This document shows, in pieces, positions 33,761 through 44,482 of a DNA stretch of 64,000 nucleotides. This DNA comes from Tetrastigma voinierianum (taxonomy: Eukaryota > Streptophyta > Magnoliopsida > Vitales > Vitaceae). A program made the position numbers and the translations under genes. The notes below the pieces were generated by a model that saw only the letters and a list, made by a program, of their open reading frames with translations, was not told where the DNA came from and did not search any database. Position 1 is the first letter of the stretch, and each line of letters starts with the position of its first letter. Where the stretch lies: NCBI GenBank assembly GCA_016808115.1, contig JAEQBH010000657.1, forward strand, positions 1,116,001 to 1,180,000, in the 5' to 3' direction.

Positions 33761-35580
33761 ATTACTGCAAAACCCGAGAAAATTCTAATTTTCTTAAAAA
33801 GGGTAAATGGTAATTTCGATCAAAATCCGGAATTTTTCTAGATCTCGGATGACAAAACAGACTTCTCCTTTGGAATCAACTCGTGAAATATAGCTATCAT
33901 GTCAAATTTCATCGAATTTTGTCGAATTCCGAGACAATCGAAATTTCACATTTTTCGAGGCACCGAGAGTGGTGTGGGACACTTGGCACATTGTGAGTGG
34001 CTCAAGAGGTGCCACATGTCATGTGCAAAATGAGTCAAACATGAGCTCAAGTGTGGGCCATGGGTAGAGACATGACATGATTCCATTGGATGAAAATCTC
34101 AAGGTAAAGGGATAAGTGGATAAGGAAATCCAAGCCAACCAATGGTGGCTGCGATGCAGACAGAGAGAGACAAGTCCTCTTAACCCAAGTTCTCCCAACC
34201 GGTTTTGGGAGAAGGAAAAAGAGAGAAAAGAAGAAGATGAGGATTTTAGAGAGAGCGTGTCTACCTTCTCTCTAGATTTCCCGGCGATCGATCCGTTAAA
34301 TTCCAGCGAGAGAAGAGAGGTAAGTTATCCCACTACGCAGCCACGCCAGGGTACCAAGTATTGTGGAGTTCAATGAACCCGGAGGTGCGGGTCTTTCCTA
34401 CTGCTGCCTTCGCCTAAGAACCATACAAATGGTCGTGTGTCGTAGGCTGCAAGGCACAGAGTTTTCGGTCCTCCTGAGGGACCGGCATCGGGAATTTTCG
34501 ACGCTTCGACCCATGTTGGGTTTGGAGGTTGCCTTCGGGTGGTCCTAATTGTGTGTTTGTGATGATTTAGACAGTACCAAGTCGAACTATCGATTTTCTA
34601 CCGCCTATGTGAGCCGACATTTTAAAGGTTGCTTATGATGAATAACATGTTGTTTGTAGGGCGCTGATTTTTGTTAATATATGCATGCTAGATATATTAA
34701 CACGTATTGCATGGAAATGGCATAATGCATTTCCTATGCACCGCACCCCGGAACAAAGAGGTGCGAAAAGGGTGACATGTTTTCGAGGTCGGGCTTACTA
34801 TCGTTATCGAGTATGGCCCACAACAAAATGAAAATCTAAGGAAGCACAAAAGCAGTAAATTTTATCGGAAAGTTGTCCGAAGAATTGTGTTGAGAAATCG
34901 TCCAACAATTCACGTCAGAGAGGCCCATGAATTGTTTCGAAGAGTTATCCAACAAAATTCACCTCGGAGGGTTATCCAATAGATTTTGTCGAAAATAGGC
35001 ATTATGTTTTCAAGAACAAAAATCTTTTGTTTTGAAAACGGTGTTTTCTCACACTTGGCTTAGGCATGAGTGAGGGAGTCAGTGAGGACTCGAGATGTGG
35101 GAAGGGGTGAGTCACATTCTCATCCATATCATATAGACATTTGAGTAGGGAAATACATGTTATACTTGAATGTTTGGTGTGCCATTGCATGAGCACTTAG
35201 GTGGGGAGTAACCCATGTAGGATAATTCCACTACTGGGCATTGCTCACCCTGTCGAGGGAAAAATTATTTCAGGTACAGGGAGTATTCATGAAGACAGCG
35301 CTCGGTAGAGGCCACTTTTGAGAAGAAAGCCGACATGTGGCTTTGTTTTTATTCTTTTGTAAAACATGTATGAAAATTCTGAATTTATACATGTTTGTAT
35401 GAGAGTGTAATTAACTCTTGAAACTATTGTAATATAGTTGGTTATATATTTGTGAGTATGGATGTATGGGCCCGACGTGGCCATTTTACTCATGTATGAG
35501 TCTCATGATATGAGACACACAGGTTTCCACAGGTTGACGAGTTGTCAACGAGACCCCCGAGGTCGGGGCATCACAATTAC
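33761..35580 (+). mobile_element. solo Tekay-like LTR B with target duplication ATTAC
   Basis: The LTR runs 33766-35575, from TGCAAAACCCGAG to ...GGGGCATCACA, flanked by perfect ATTAC copies at 33761-33765 and 35576-35580. It is of the same family as LTR A, C and D ('ggatgacaaaacagactt', 'tttttcgaggcacc'). At 34850-34990 it has an array of about 33-bp units ('cgaagagttatccaa', 'ggagggttatccaa'). One LTR with an exact duplication identifies a solo LTR formed by recombination between the two LTRs of a full element. Confidence 0.92.
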
Positions 35581-35645
35581 TAAATGAAATGAACTGAAAA
35601 CATGATAAAACGCGAGTATATGATGAGTTTTTTGGGCACTCATCA
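35581..35645 (-). mobile_element. 5' LTR, outer end (TGATGAGTGCCC)
   Basis: On the minus strand the LTR starts at 35645 with TGATGAGTGCCCAAAAAACTC, a start shared in form with other Athila-type LTRs here (TGATTAGTGCCC, TGATGAGTCC). Confidence 0.75.
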
Positions 35646-36330
35646 ATCATCGCCATAGGAAGCAAATCCCAACAAAATATCAAAAGAAAGTGGTGGATAC
35701 ATAGAATCAGGCTCTCCTATAACGTGACCTAAAATATCAGGAGACACAATATCAACAATAGCAACATCCGTAGTCACATAAGAAGCTAGAGCAAGACGAG
35801 TGTCCTCATCATCTCCCATAGCAAGCACACAAGAATCATCAAGCATAGAATATGTCTCAGACATAATCATAACCATAAACTGACTAATGTCCATATGAAG
35901 TAGCTTATCAGCATAATCATTAGGCTATATAACCCCATCAACAACATCATAATCATCATCAAAAACTATGGACTCTAGCCCTTAATCATCCTAGTATAAC
36001 ATATGGATGACGTTGTCTAACTCGGCAAAGTCAATGGAATGAATGCCACTCGTTGGAGAAGAAATTGCATGTGTTAAGCATGTAGGCAGGGGATCAGAAT
36101 TGACACTAGGCTGTCTAAATTGCACAATGCCCTAATCGATCAAGTCTTGAACGACATGCCTCAAAGTAGCACACTTATCTATAGCATGGTTAGGCCTTGA
36201 TGATAGATGTAATGTAGGTCAAACTAGAAGTCAGGGTGAACAACTTGTGGCAATGGGCTCTACATGAATGGACTACACTACTCATTCTCTTCAAAACACC
36301 CCACAAAGCCTTCCTCGAATTAACTTGATT
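35646..36330 (-). pseudogene. Tat/Ogre-like gag C-terminal relic, minus strand
   Basis: The minus strand reads, with a few stops, 'DKCATLRHVVQDLID', 'VQFRQPSVNSDPLP', 'SGIHSIDFAELDNVIHMLY' and, from 35894, 'MDISQFMVMIMSETYSMLDD' and 'MYPPLSFDILLGF'. The 'C.LRH.VQDLID' phrase followed by an acidic linker is typical of the Gag end of Tat/Ogre-type elements. It is cut at 35645 by the LTR of the neighbouring element. Confidence 0.5.
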
Positions 36331-37474
36331 CGAACCATAACAAACGCTTAGAAATTCTTATTGATGAAACAAAACACATGGATAATCTTATCACTTCTTT
36401 ACATAGGGGTTACTTATACCCGAGCTAAGTACAATCAATAAGTGAATGCTAAACCGAAACTAAAATAGATAAGGCAACACTATGTAGAAAATTACCCCAT
36501 TGAAACCCAACTTCTGATCAATCTATGTATACCCTTGAGAGGAAACCAAAATGGAGAACTCTAAATCCATATCATGATTGAACCAGCCCTAAAGCCTCGC
36601 ATATGCACCCACATGTAGGATTGGGAAATTCTAAAAAAAAAAAAAATCTAAGCTCAACCTATAAGGTCAAGGTAGCTCTAAAAAAATGGTGGGTTTTTTA
36701 AGGGGTCTCTAGTAAGAGCAATCATACCCTTTAGCAGTAAGCAACCTCTTACATGACTCTGAAGAGACGGGGGTGCTTCCATGCAAGGTGGCCATTACCT
36801 CCACACATGCACTACCTCGACATCCCAGGGGGGTTTCCTATGGTGAAGGCTCTCACTATTCTCAACACTCAACATGAAACTAAGTGTATAATGAATATGT
36901 GGGTGCATCCAAAAAACCTAATAAATCTAACACAAAGAAGTGCACATTAGACACACAAATATCTTGAAATCTAGCTCTATGCTATACAAGTCTTCACAAA
37001 TCAAACTCCAAGCATCATCAATATGTCGGCCACCTTTGGAATGCTCCCAAACATAGATATAGTCCATCACTAGACCTTACTATAAATCACTAGCTTGGAA
37101 GAAGAGCAAGCAAGGAGCAACAAGTCTCCTATCAAACATCAACCATAAGATCAAAAGAAATAAAGTTGATCGAGACTAGAGAGTTGGAGATAAGGGGATA
37201 CGTGTGTGTCCCACATGGACAAGCAACAAGTAATCAAGCAAAAGTAGGGTAGTCATGCCATAAAAAATTAAATAACAAGTAGATATATCATCCAAAGATA
37301 GACACAAGCTAAGCAAAAGATATGCTAAGCGAGATGAATAGTAATAGCATACTCAAGGATACAAAGGCACAAAGAGAAGGTATCCACCAAGGAACCAATC
37401 AATTGTCACATTTTACTTAATTTAAATTCAAGTTTGACCCACTAAGTAAACCCTAGCTAATAGAGTCATCATTT
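36331..37474. other. no gene seen
   Basis: Over 1 kb of moderately AT-rich sequence without motifs that I can assign. Probably decayed retroelement sequence. Confidence 0.4.
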
Positions 37475-38500
37475 TGTAGACACCGCATTTTGGCTATGAT
37501 GCGTTTCCTACTAAAGGAGAAACTCGTTTTTATAGTTTTGAAAAACCCATTTAGAGAATGGTTTTGAGTCGTCACTTATTTTTGTTTTTAAAGAGGGAAA
37601 CAAAATAAGAAATAAAAACCCTAGTGTGACTCATTTTTTTAGAAAAGACTAGTCTGCGTAAAACCGAGTCCAAAGTCGAAGGTCATGTTACCTATTGGGA
37701 AGGTCCAATAGTGAGTCTTGACACCCCTTTAAGCCCCTAAAGTCGGATCTTTACTAAGCAAGTTTAGGAAAATGCGACAATCAATTGATTAACTAATAAA
37801 CACCAAGAATTATCTCTCATAATTACACAAGCGTACATCAAGTCATCAACAAGTAAATAAATAAGTAAATAAAATAAACAAGCAAAGTCAAAGGGAAAAG
37901 AGTAAGTACCTTGACAACCATTTGAAAGCATATTTTAATAGGAGACAAAGTTAGTACAATAACAAATATGAAAATATTTATAATCAAATTAGGAAATCAA
38001 ATTATACACCAATTGTCAAATCCCCCTACCTAAGGGCCATTTTTATACTCTGTGTGGTTCCATTTTATTGGAATTATATAATAAACCGTGCTCTTGTAAT
38101 TTTGAAATTAAGTTGAAAAGTGTAAAATTGATTTGGGATTCAAAAAATAAGGATGTCGTTGTGGAAAAGAAGGGATTTGAAATTTGGATATTTGAAAAAT
38201 GATGCTTGATTTGGGAAATTAAAAGAAATTGATTTTTGAATTTTAATAAATTTTTTTAGAAATCAAAGTAATTAAATTTTGAAATTAAAGAAATTGATTT
38301 TTTTTTTTTTTAAGAAAATGATTTTTGAAATTTTTGAAGTTAATGAAAATGGTTTTTTTTATTCTTTTGGAAATCAATCAAAAAATTGTTTTTTTATAAA
38401 TTAAAGAAAACGATTTTTGAATTTTAAAAGTTAAAGAAAATGATTCTAATTTTTTTTTAGAAACTAAATATGATTTATATATATATATATATATATATAT

Positions 38501-38542
<42 letters not shown>

Positions 38543-38947
38543 TAAGAAAACGATTTTAAGTGTTAAAATTAAAGAAAATGGTTTTTGATTTTTATTTAGA
38601 AATTAAAAAAAAAACCTTTTAATTCTTTTTTAAAAAAATGAATTTATATAAAAAAAAAGGGAAAAGAACTTTTGCTTTTGGAAAAAAAAAAAGATGAATT
38701 TGGATTTTATAAAATTTAAAGGAAATTAATAATTGTAAGCTATAATAATAATAAGGGGGAATTGTGCTTAAGGGTGTGATGAGCCTCATATTTCACAAAA
38801 TGCTTATGAAAGCACTACAATTAGGCCTAAAACCCATAACAACAACCAAAATTAATAAAAAAAGCTGTTCATCAGCCTCCTTTTTTTTTTCTTCTAGGTT
38901 TTTTTTTTTTTTGTACTTTTCATTTATGTAAATCGCCCTCCATTAAC
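37475..38947 (+). mobile_element. 5' part of a Tat-type LTR (TGTAGACACC...)
   Basis: It starts TGTAGACACCGCATTTTGG and continues with 'gagtcgtcactta', 'aaaaaccctagtgtgactc' and 'gggaaggtccaatagtgag', all known phrases of Tat/Ogre-type LTRs. From 38150 it becomes a low-complexity 'gaaattaaagaaaatgattttt' region with (AT)n at 38476-38539. The LTR appears to be interrupted near 38948. Its matching 3' end may be 49860-51158. Confidence 0.6.
38476..38539. repeat. (AT)n microsatellite
   Basis: Two AT runs split by 'agg'. Confidence 0.9.
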
Positions 38948-39428
38948 CATTTTTCAAATATATTAAATTTTATAATTTTTAATTAATTTTAAAAGATGGT
39001 ATCTTATTTCACTTATTTTGAGAATGTACTTAATTATTTTTTTGAGAACAAAATTTTATTTATTCATTATTTATATTAGATTTCTTTGTGTAATAGATGT
39101 AGTAAAGTAAATTAACTTTTAATATATAAATACAATCACCTATAACAATAAATATTCAAATAAGTACTAATATTTTAAATAATACGATTTATATATATAG
39201 AGTATATGCTTTATACTTTTATATTTTATATTTTAAATTTTTATAAACCTAAAATTAAAAAAATATAAATAAAAAATACTACCCACAAGTTAAATTATTA
39301 TTTTAAATAAAGGTAAAATATAATATAAAAATATTAATTTAAGAAAAAATTAGTAAAGTTATTTTAGTATTTAATTTTAAAAGTAATATTTGAAATTGAA
39401 TAAAATCAAAAGTAACAACATTAATGAC

Positions 39429-39431
<3 letters not shown>

Positions 39432-39463
<32 letters not shown>
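39432..39463. repeat. (AT)n microsatellite
   Basis: About 32 bp of AT repeats at the centre of a smaller inverted repeat ('aaaagtaac' / 'gttactttt'). Confidence 0.9.
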
Positions 39464-39467
<4 letters not shown>

Positions 39468-39800
39468 ACTTTTAGTTACTAACATTATTACTTTTAATTT
39501 TAACATTGTTACTTCTAATTTCAAATATTGTCATTAAACTTAATATCAAATTATATTAAATTTATTAAATAAAAGTGGAGATATCTAATATCTTTTAATA
39601 TTACTTTTATTTTATTTATAAATAGCTTCAAAACCTATGTTAGATAATATCTTTTATTAACATTTTTCTAAAAATAGGTTTATAATTATTTTTAAAGAAG
39701 GTTTATAAAAATTTAAAATTTAAAAAATAAAATCATAATATGCAAATGTTAAATATCATAAATAAAAAACTATCATGAAAATAAAATAACATAGAATAAT

Positions 39801-39812
<12 letters not shown>

Positions 39813-39863
<51 letters not shown>
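39813..39863. repeat. (AT)n microsatellite
   Basis: About 51 bp of AT repeats preceded by 'acatacatacat'. Confidence 0.95.
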
Positions 39864-39865
<2 letters not shown>

Positions 39866-40785
39866 TGTATATAAATATGAAAACATGCATATATTATTAA
39901 TTTATACAAGACAAATATATTAACTGTATAAGAGGTATAGAACCTTACATTTCTCATATAATTTAAATATTTTCTTATCCGAAATATATTCTTATGTACA
40001 TTAATACATCAGCCTAGAATAATCTTTATATACATTGGTGGATGTCATATTTAGCTCACAAGTACATGTTTATGTCATAAACTTTCACAATTATAAAATA
40101 TATGGAAAATATGATTGATTTCATTTTTTTTTTCCTTATTTCTTTCACCAATACCATGAAAGATACATATATTATTGTTATATGGAAAAATAGAGATTTG
40201 TTATAATGTACAAGGTGATTGCACTAATTATATAATGCAAATGTACGAACTAAACAAAATGTGTACAAGCATGCATTTCTCATAGGATTTGAATACTTTT
40301 TATTTCAAATCTCTTTCTTGTTGCTAATACACTAACATAGGATATTCTTGCATGAATTGTTTTTTTGGAACCAGCATGAATTGTTTATTGTTTTTTAAAC
40401 TTTAGGCATTTTGATATGTTATATGATAAATATTATATTATCGTTTTTAATTCATATTTTAAAAATTAAAAATATGGGTTAACACATTTGTATTATACTT
40501 TATCCTTAAATAGTTAATATTTTTATAATACTACCTTTGTATTATACTTTTAAAATTAAATACTAAAATGATTATTACTAATTTTTTGTTAAATAATTAA
40601 TATTTTTATATTATTATTTTTTATTTAAAATTAATTTAACTTGTGATGGTGTTCTTTATTTTTTTTTTTAATCTTAGGTTTATAAAATTTTAAAATAAAA
40701 GAGAAAAGCACAAGATTAGAATATGAAAATTATAAATATTACATTTAATATGATTTAAATAGTTAGTATTATTTTATATTTATTG

Positions 40786-40786
<1 letters not shown>

Positions 40787-40829
<43 letters not shown>

Positions 40830-40853
40830 GGAGATATATATATATATATATAT
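40787..40853. repeat. (AT)n microsatellite with GA break
   Basis: Two AT runs separated by 'gagagagggaga'. Confidence 0.9.
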
Positions 40854-41105
40854 AGTAGAGCATATATATATAATATATATATATTAAAAGTTAATTTATT
40901 TTAATATATTTATCACACAAAACAAAAATCTAATAAAGAAAATAAAAAATATGAATAAATAATTTTTTTAAAATAAACTTTTTAATTAAATAGATTTTAA
41001 AAATATGTGAAATAAGATATTATCTTATAGAATTAATTAAAAATAAAATTTTCTTTTGACATCTATTCATCAAAAATTATTAAATTTAATGCATTAAAAA
41101 ATTAA

Positions 41106-41697
41106 AAATGGATGATATAAAAATTAAAATACCTTGGTGACTGGGGAAGGCCGAGTGGGTGAGTTGGTGTTTGGGGGGGATGAATGGTTGCAACGAGCGC
41201 GGGGTGTGGGATGAGATAGAAGGGTTGGGAGCATTTTTGTCTCTTCAATATGTATAGCCTTGTGCTCAATTTGAATGGTTTTATAGGGCTTTTATGAAAC
41301 ATGATAAATATAATAATGATGATAAATATAATAAAAATAATAATATAATAATATTTATTTGAAAGTTAGCATTAATGAAAGTCAAAATAAATGTAAAGGG
41401 AAAGAGGTAAGAAATATTATTGATTAGCAAAAGTTTCCGGGGTATTTGTTTTTATTTATCAATAATTACACAATTTAGGAAAGTGTAATATGAGTGTGTC
41501 TATAATTGATGAGCCAAATAATAGGAAAGTAAATATTAAAAAACATGGTAATAGGAAAATCCATATTAGAAAATTATTTAGGAAAGAATTAGTGTATAAA
41601 AAGATCTTTATTACAAGATTAAAGCTTGCTTCGTTGAGCGAATTGGGGAGCTATCAGGAGATTCGCTAATGTTCTTATAGGGGTGCTTCGAGCAAAA
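41106..41697. other. no gene seen
   Basis: AT-rich sequence with a TATA-like 'tgtataaaaagatc' near 41595. Possibly an old LTR remnant; not assignable. Confidence 0.35.
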
Positions 41698-43849
41698 CAC
41701 CTCGCGACGCCCAAACCGTACACCAATACCACCAGTCAACCTGCGGAAATTCTATATGTCTCGTATCGCGAGACGCATACATGAGTAAAAATGCCTCTTT
41801 GGCTCATAAACCAATACTCATAATAACAAATATCACAACTATTCTCCAATCATCTCCCAATAATTCAATAGTTGATTACACTTTTATACAAACATATATT
41901 AACATCTACAAGTCTAATACATGTTATGTCCAAAAACCATCGAAATCATGAACTCGGGCTTCTTCAAATGAATTGCCTTCGAGCGCCTCGTAATTCGAAA
42001 AATATAATCGACAGGTGAGCTAAAGCCCGTAGTGGAATCACCCTTAAATGAGTTTCTCTCCACCTATGCATACGCAATGCTCCAGTAAAACACACACCTG
42101 GGCAAATACATGATCCTACCAATGTCTACATGATCACTCCCATGTCACGAGTCCTCACCGACTCACCTACACTTGCCTAAGCCATGTATTTAGAAACAAT
42201 CATTTTCAAAACAAAACTTTTGTTCTTGAAAATATACTACCGAAATATTCTGCATAAATATGGGACTACCTCTCCGAGGTGAATTGGCTGGTGAGTTTAA
42301 AATACCATGGTCCTCATCCGAAATGATCCAGTTGCCCATCTCTCAACCCACTCCTCCTGAACAACCTGAAATTCCTTTCAACCAGCATCCGCTTTTACAA
42401 AATACCTCACTACGCACCACACCTAATTTAGGTTACCCAAAGGTGAGCATGAAATGACATGCCATTTTCTAAAATCATTTACATACACAGTATATTAATC
42501 AACTACAATTACATCGCATGTAATTCAACACATCAATCATCACCCAATTTAGCCAATCGAGTTAAATCATAATCATCTCCAATGGCTTACAACACAATTT
42601 AATTCCGGTGAATTAGATCATTGTACTAACACATTGCAATGTCAATGTCTTAACTCATCTATTTCCACACACATACCGTCATTCACATCAACAATTTTAT
42701 GCCAAACAAACGGACATTTACGGTCCATTTCATACAAATTGGGACCTGCTTTACGCTCCTAAAATAGTAAAGTGGGTCAGCTCCACTACAGCCCATTGAC
42801 TCCTACCGGTTCCTCTTGGTGGAACCGATTTCCATTCCCATTCTAGCCTCCCCACTCACAAAATGTAATTTAACGATAAATTCCTACACAAATGCTCTTC
42901 ACTACGCTCGGAGGCTCACTTGTCCAAAAAAAAAGTCTAAAACAATTCCACAATTTGTCCCATGTTCGTGACCGATCATACTACCATCTCCTTCAAATTT
43001 CTCGTCGACAATACATGATTTAAAGCAATTTTTATGAATTTAAAACACCCAAACAGCCTGTAACAGCCACTGTTTCACCATTGGGTTTCAATAAATTCAA
43101 ACAATTCGGTCTCAAGGTTTTGGGACCGACCAAACGGCCCCTCACGACCTCAAACCAACCGAAACATCGAAAAACACTTAAAATGGGAATAAAACACAAA
43201 GAGGAGAAAACCCCTACCTCTACCTGGGACCAAAACCTCAAAACTGAGTCCACGCTATTCCCGTCACAGAACAAATCTTCCTCTCTGATCCGTCGAAACT
43301 AAATCTGGCCCGATCGCCCGATCTTAAAGAGAAGGAAGACTCCTCCCACTGCACTCTCCATTTTCGATTCTGCAAGAAAATCTCTAGCTTACGTTTTTTG
43401 GGCCTTTGTTTAATGAAGGAGATTGGCCATCAAGCTTGCTATTTTCATTATCTCGCGACTTAAAAATCAAACTTAAAAATGCCACATGCCCTTTCTATCC
43501 TCGATATCTGATATTCCTGTGACTATCTCTACTGGCCCATTTTCATCATTTACCATACCACTTACGGGTACATGACATGTTATATGTGGCTTTCACACAT
43601 CGAACTGCTTACTAAGACCCGAAACGCGATGCCTCAAAAATGTGTCAACTCCGACCGCCTCTTAAAATTACTTAAATTTTACGTTGGGCTAACTAGATTT
43701 CGCGAGACGATTCCAACGGTGAAATCCGTTTCATTATCCGAGATCTAGAGAATTAATTCTGGATTTTTAACCGAAATTACAATTTTGTAATCGAAATTAC
43801 GATTTTGCCCTTATTCCAGAAATTGGAATTTCTCGGGTCTTACACACCT
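41698..43849 (-). mobile_element. solo Tekay-like LTR C with duplication CACCT
   Basis: On the minus strand the LTR starts at 43844 with TGTAAGACCCGAGAAATTCC and ends at 41703 with ...GGGCGTCGCG. CACCT occurs on both sides (41698-41702 and 43845-43849). The expected ...CA end is CG here, probably mutated. It shares 'atctcggataatgaaacggat', 'cgtctcgcgaaatctagtta' and 'cattttttgaggca'-like blocks with LTR A, B and D. No genes. Confidence 0.8.
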
Positions 43850-43918
43850 AATTAACTACTAATAAACAACTCCTGATAGAAAAAAGTTACAAATCATAAC
43901 TTTTACTGAAATATTTTT

Positions 43919-44020
43919 GGGCATGTTTAGTTCAACTGATAGCTAGTAACTGGTGCTAATAACTGATGCAGATAGTTGGTAGCTGATTATAAATTACTAC
44001 TTTGTAAAGTAATTTATTAG
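43919..44020 (+). mobile_element. possible MITE end (GGGCATGTTTAGTTCAACTGAT)
   Basis: 'gggcatgtttagttcaactg' resembles the inverse of 'cagctcaaccaaacatgg' at 49377-49393. Such ends are common in hAT-like non-autonomous elements. It could be the other half of the piece at 49254-49393, split by LTR D, or an independent element. No duplication confirmed. Confidence 0.3.
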
Positions 44021-44067
44021 GAATATATGATTGAAGATTACTTTACCTATATAGGCATGATCGAGAA

Positions 44068-44069
<2 letters not shown>

Positions 44070-44110
<41 letters not shown>
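44070..44110. repeat. (TA)n microsatellite
   Basis: About 41 bp of TA repeats. Confidence 0.95.
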
Positions 44111-44113
<3 letters not shown>

Positions 44114-44135
44114 AGAGACAAAACAAACGGCAAGC

Positions 44136-44383
44136 TTAGGCCTATTTGGTTCATGTTTTTTAAAATAGTTTTTAAAAACATAGATAACATTATTTTTGTG
44201 TTCTTTGAAAATTGTTTTTGATCTTTGAATTTAGATTGTTTTTGTGTTTTCTTTGTTTTTCAAAACATAAAAATAACAAAAATAAAAAAATAAAAAAACT
44301 GGGAATCCAAGGTTTTTTCCTTGTTCTCATTATTTTTTAAAATAAAAAACAGTTTTCAAAAACAGGTAGAACACATGCCCTTA
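44136..44383 (+). mobile_element. Tourist-like MITE (TSD TTA)
   Basis: An element of about 240 bp (44139-44380) with ends GGCCTATTTGGTTCATG and, inverted, GGGCATGTGTTCTACC, flanked by TTA on both sides (44136-44138 and 44381-44383). The inside is A/T-rich and has inverted 'aaaaacagttttcaaaaac' type words near the right end. TTA duplications and GGCC-TTTGGTT ends fit PIF/Harbinger-derived Tourist MITEs. Confidence 0.65.
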
Positions 44384-44482
44384 GGTTCTTAAGTTTTATT
44401 TCTAGTGATTGATTAATTTTTTTTTAAAAGGAATTTCTAATGATTGATTTATGTTATATATTTTGAGCAATTAGGTTGTTTA

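Larger units (their letters stand above)
38948..41105. mobile_element. 2.2-kb long inverted-repeat structure (fold-back or MULE-like)
   Basis: The left arm (about 38948-39400) and right arm (about 40530-41105) are inverted copies. Shared words, read from the outside in on opposite strands, are 'ccattttt', 'tatcttatttcac', 'ttatttattcat', 'attagattt.tttgtgt', 'taaattaacttttaatatata', 'ttttataaacctaa.attaaaaaaa', 'cacaagttaaatta', and 'ttttagtatttaattttaaaagta'. The middle holds another partial inverted copy (about 39460-39770), several (AT)n runs and no ORF. Long terminal inverted repeats without coding fit a fold-back or non-autonomous MULE. The target duplication was not identified. Confidence 0.65.
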
